From Paramacrobiotus metropolitanus (lineage: Eukaryota > Tardigrada > Eutardigrada > Parachela > Macrobiotidae), in contig NW_026570330.1 of assembly GCF_019649055.1 (NCBI RefSeq), positions 1-64,000 of the forward strand: DNA of 64,000 nucleotides, in the 5' to 3' direction. The notes below the pieces were generated by a model. That model saw nothing but the letters and a program-made list of their open reading frames with translations, did not search any database and was not told where the DNA came from. How positions within the stretch are numbered: the stretch's first letter is position 1; each line of letters opens with the position of its first letter. Positions 62,214 through 64,000 of this stretch are shown in pieces. The translations under genes were made by a program, and so were the position numbers.

Positions 62214-63958
62214 GGCCGTGTATTAAAATACACGGCCTTCACTTCTGATTTTCCGCATCTCCCAGCCAAGAATATCTTGACTGGTCGATTCTGTTCTCCT
62301 TTTGCTCCCATCTGGGATTTGATATCATCCTGCGGATGATTTTAGATTTGTCGGGCCTTGTTGCCTTTATTAAAATTTCATTTTAATAAACGATCTGTTT
62401 GGCAGCCGTCTTGTTCCGTCCACATTCCTGTGCGACGCGCACAGCGTGCTTTCATGGTGGAGATTGCGGTTTCGATCTCCGCATCCCTGTAGTCTGTGAT
62501 TTTTTTTAATGAGCAAGCAGGCAATTAGCCCTGTGAGCTACAATTAGCCGATTGTCCGCACTTTGAACTGAGCGCATCGTCAACCGTGCGCAAAGCCGAA
62601 TTTCTCTGTTTGGCTAACCGGATTCCACACGCAGCGTACAGCGACGGGGTGGATTGAGCCTTACGGAGTGCCTTCAGGAAATAGTTCAGCTACCTCCAGC
62701 CTACAGCGGAGTTCCTGAACGATTTCACCACACCACCGGATATCAGCAGCCTCATCCATACGTCGGGAACAAGCCCAGACATCAGGCATTCACCGGTGGA
62801 TAAAGCCGAAGCGGAAAAGCGTCTGCGTCTCGGACAAGCATTCGGGAAGCAGCACCAACCGTCCCTCCATCGCTCACTGCAGTCCTGTCGCGTCAGCAGC
62901 AGGTAAGCCGTGTTTGCTGTGGCAAACAACCAGCCGAAAAATTCTAGAATAATTCTAGAAGGTTTGCCGATAATTCTAGAAGCTTTCTCTAGAGTTTTTA
63001 CGATTTTGTCGTCGAACAACAGCTGTTAAAAGCTGTCGTACCGTATCGCCGTTTATCGTAGTCCTGTCTACGTTTTCCGATCAAATTAACGATGTTAATT
63101 TTGAGTCTCACTGCCGATCTAGATTACTGAAAGAATCTAGAATTTTTCTAGAGAATTGCCGTGTAATTCTAGATGCAATCGCTCTAGAAATTAATCGAAT
63201 TTCGCCGCGTGCAGTAGCTCCGAAAGCTACTGTATTTTGCCGCCGTATTGCTATCGTTTTGTGGAGAATTTCTCGTGAATTCTACCACAATAATTCGATT
63301 CCCTTGAACGGATAGAGCCGAGAGTTTCTGAAGAAATTTTCAGAATATTACGCCGTATTATTCCGTGAATAATATCGCGGAAATTTCCGAATTATTGATC
63401 AATTACGGTAGCCGTTACAAGCTACCATATTGTAGTCAATGTCGTTGACTTTGCCGTGATAATAACGATGTTTTTATCGATTTTGCTCTCGAATTTAACT
63501 CTGCAATAGCAGAGAATTATCACCGTAAAATCCTGATATTTTCGAAGGATAAATTCGTTAGAATTTATCCACAATAACGAAACCTAGCCGTACACGAAAG
63601 CCGTCAACGTTTTGTATGTTATCGCTTTCGAAAACCGATTATAATAATTATGAGTATTTCTACAGAGCCGATGAAATACGGTCGCCGAAGCAATTGTATG
63701 TAGTACGCGATACTCCTGCATACTTTGCTGTACTTTTCGAATGGTCTATTTCCGATAAATTATTCGTATTTTATTGGAACAATCGCCGATAAATTGCCGA
63801 TTATTATACGATATTTTGTCAAATAATCGCGGTGAAAATACCGCGATTCAACCGTCGTGAAATTCGAAAATTGCAAGGTCAAAATCCAAAGTCGACTGCA
63901 GATAATTGCAGTGGAACCTGCCGATCGTTATCACACGCGGAAGCTACTGCTACCGTGT
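62214..63958. repeat. Dense array of different short hairpins with GCCG words
   Basis: At least two dozen inverted repeats with small loops. Strongest: 62214-62237 (11-bp stem GGCCGTGTATT), 62366-62390 (11 bp), 63083-63101 (8), 63118-63141 (8), 63212-63232 (8), 63356-63374 (8, loop 3), 63547-63570 (10, GGATAAATTC, loop 4) and 63825-63848 (9, AATCGCGGT). Others with 5-7 bp: 62324, 62428, 62912, 63019, 63057, 63326, 63407, 63434, 63499, 63595, 63654 and 63895. Stem sequences are all different. GCCG recurs between or inside them about every 30-90 bp from 62,900 on. Not coding; not tandem copies of one sequence. It continues to the window end. Confidence 0.75.
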
Positions 63959-64000
63959 TAGGCAGCAGCCGTACTGTTCCGTCCATCAACCTTGCAGCTA

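Noticed and set aside
62690-63019. 109-codon minus-strand open frame
   Set aside because: Runs into the hairpin array, has no domain, and its length is unremarkable.

Overview
The window looks like a repeat-rich stretch of an invertebrate animal genome. It has TATA-box-driven, intronless secreted-peptide genes, AATAAA signals, LTR and non-LTR retrotransposons, terminal-inverted-repeat (TIR) DNA elements with target-site duplications (TSDs), and one TMEM26-like membrane protein gene. No sequence here fixes the phylum. Ecdysozoa is a guess only.

Positions 1 to about 21,138 hold a GC-richer Ty3/gypsy-type LTR retroelement that already starts inside its gag region, so the 5' end lies outside the window. 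It has a broken gag with a CCHC knuckle, a broken aspartic protease, reverse transcriptase, and RNase H plus integrase (split from RT by a frameshift; AT-hook in the tail). Unusually, two more long intact reading frames follow pol: about 2,527 codons (Pro-rich, five helical-hairpin-like segments, four winged-helix-like modules) and 654 codons (N-terminal zinc-binding-like motif, preceded by a splice-acceptor-like sequence). A long 3' noncoding region contains a 45-47 bp tandem array and a polyadenylation signal. The element ends abruptly inside the signal-peptide region of a dead knottin gene.

From about 21.1 to 61 kb the sequence is AT-richer and built from repeated copies of one gene cassette. 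The cassette encodes small secreted precursors: signal peptide, Gly-rich prodomain with a conserved SVYxD motif, often a dibasic (furin-like) site, then a C-terminal inhibitor-cystine-knot-like pattern C-X6-C-X5-CC-X3-C-X(4-18)-C. Three types occur in alternating orientation. Six loci appear intact (40.3, 42.1, 53.5, 55.9, 57.7 and 58.7 kb), and at least six are remnants (21.1, 21.7, 23.2, 27.9, 45.7 and 60.4 kb). Blocks at about 39.9-45.9 kb and 53.0-58.1 kb are a segmental duplication.

Inserted among these are a 5'-truncated non-LTR element with poly(A) tail and 10-bp TSD (42.8-44.9 kb); a second non-LTR fragment (24.3-25.3 kb); two TIR elements with 9-bp TSDs (25.7-27.4 and 31.4-32.1 kb); and several TA-flanked or foldback TIR elements (46.4, 50.2, 52.5 and 54.1 kb). 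Paralogous empty sites confirm three of these insertions. Other genes are a coiled-coil ORF1-like protein (37.5-38.5 kb), two gag relics (35.1-36.4 kb) and the TMEM26-like gene (47.8-49.0 kb).

The last roughly 1.8 kb (62.2-64.0 kb) is a dense series of different short perfect inverted repeats (stems of 5-11 bp, tiny loops), interspersed with a recurring GCCG tetranucleotide. It continues to the window edge and matches nothing I recognise.
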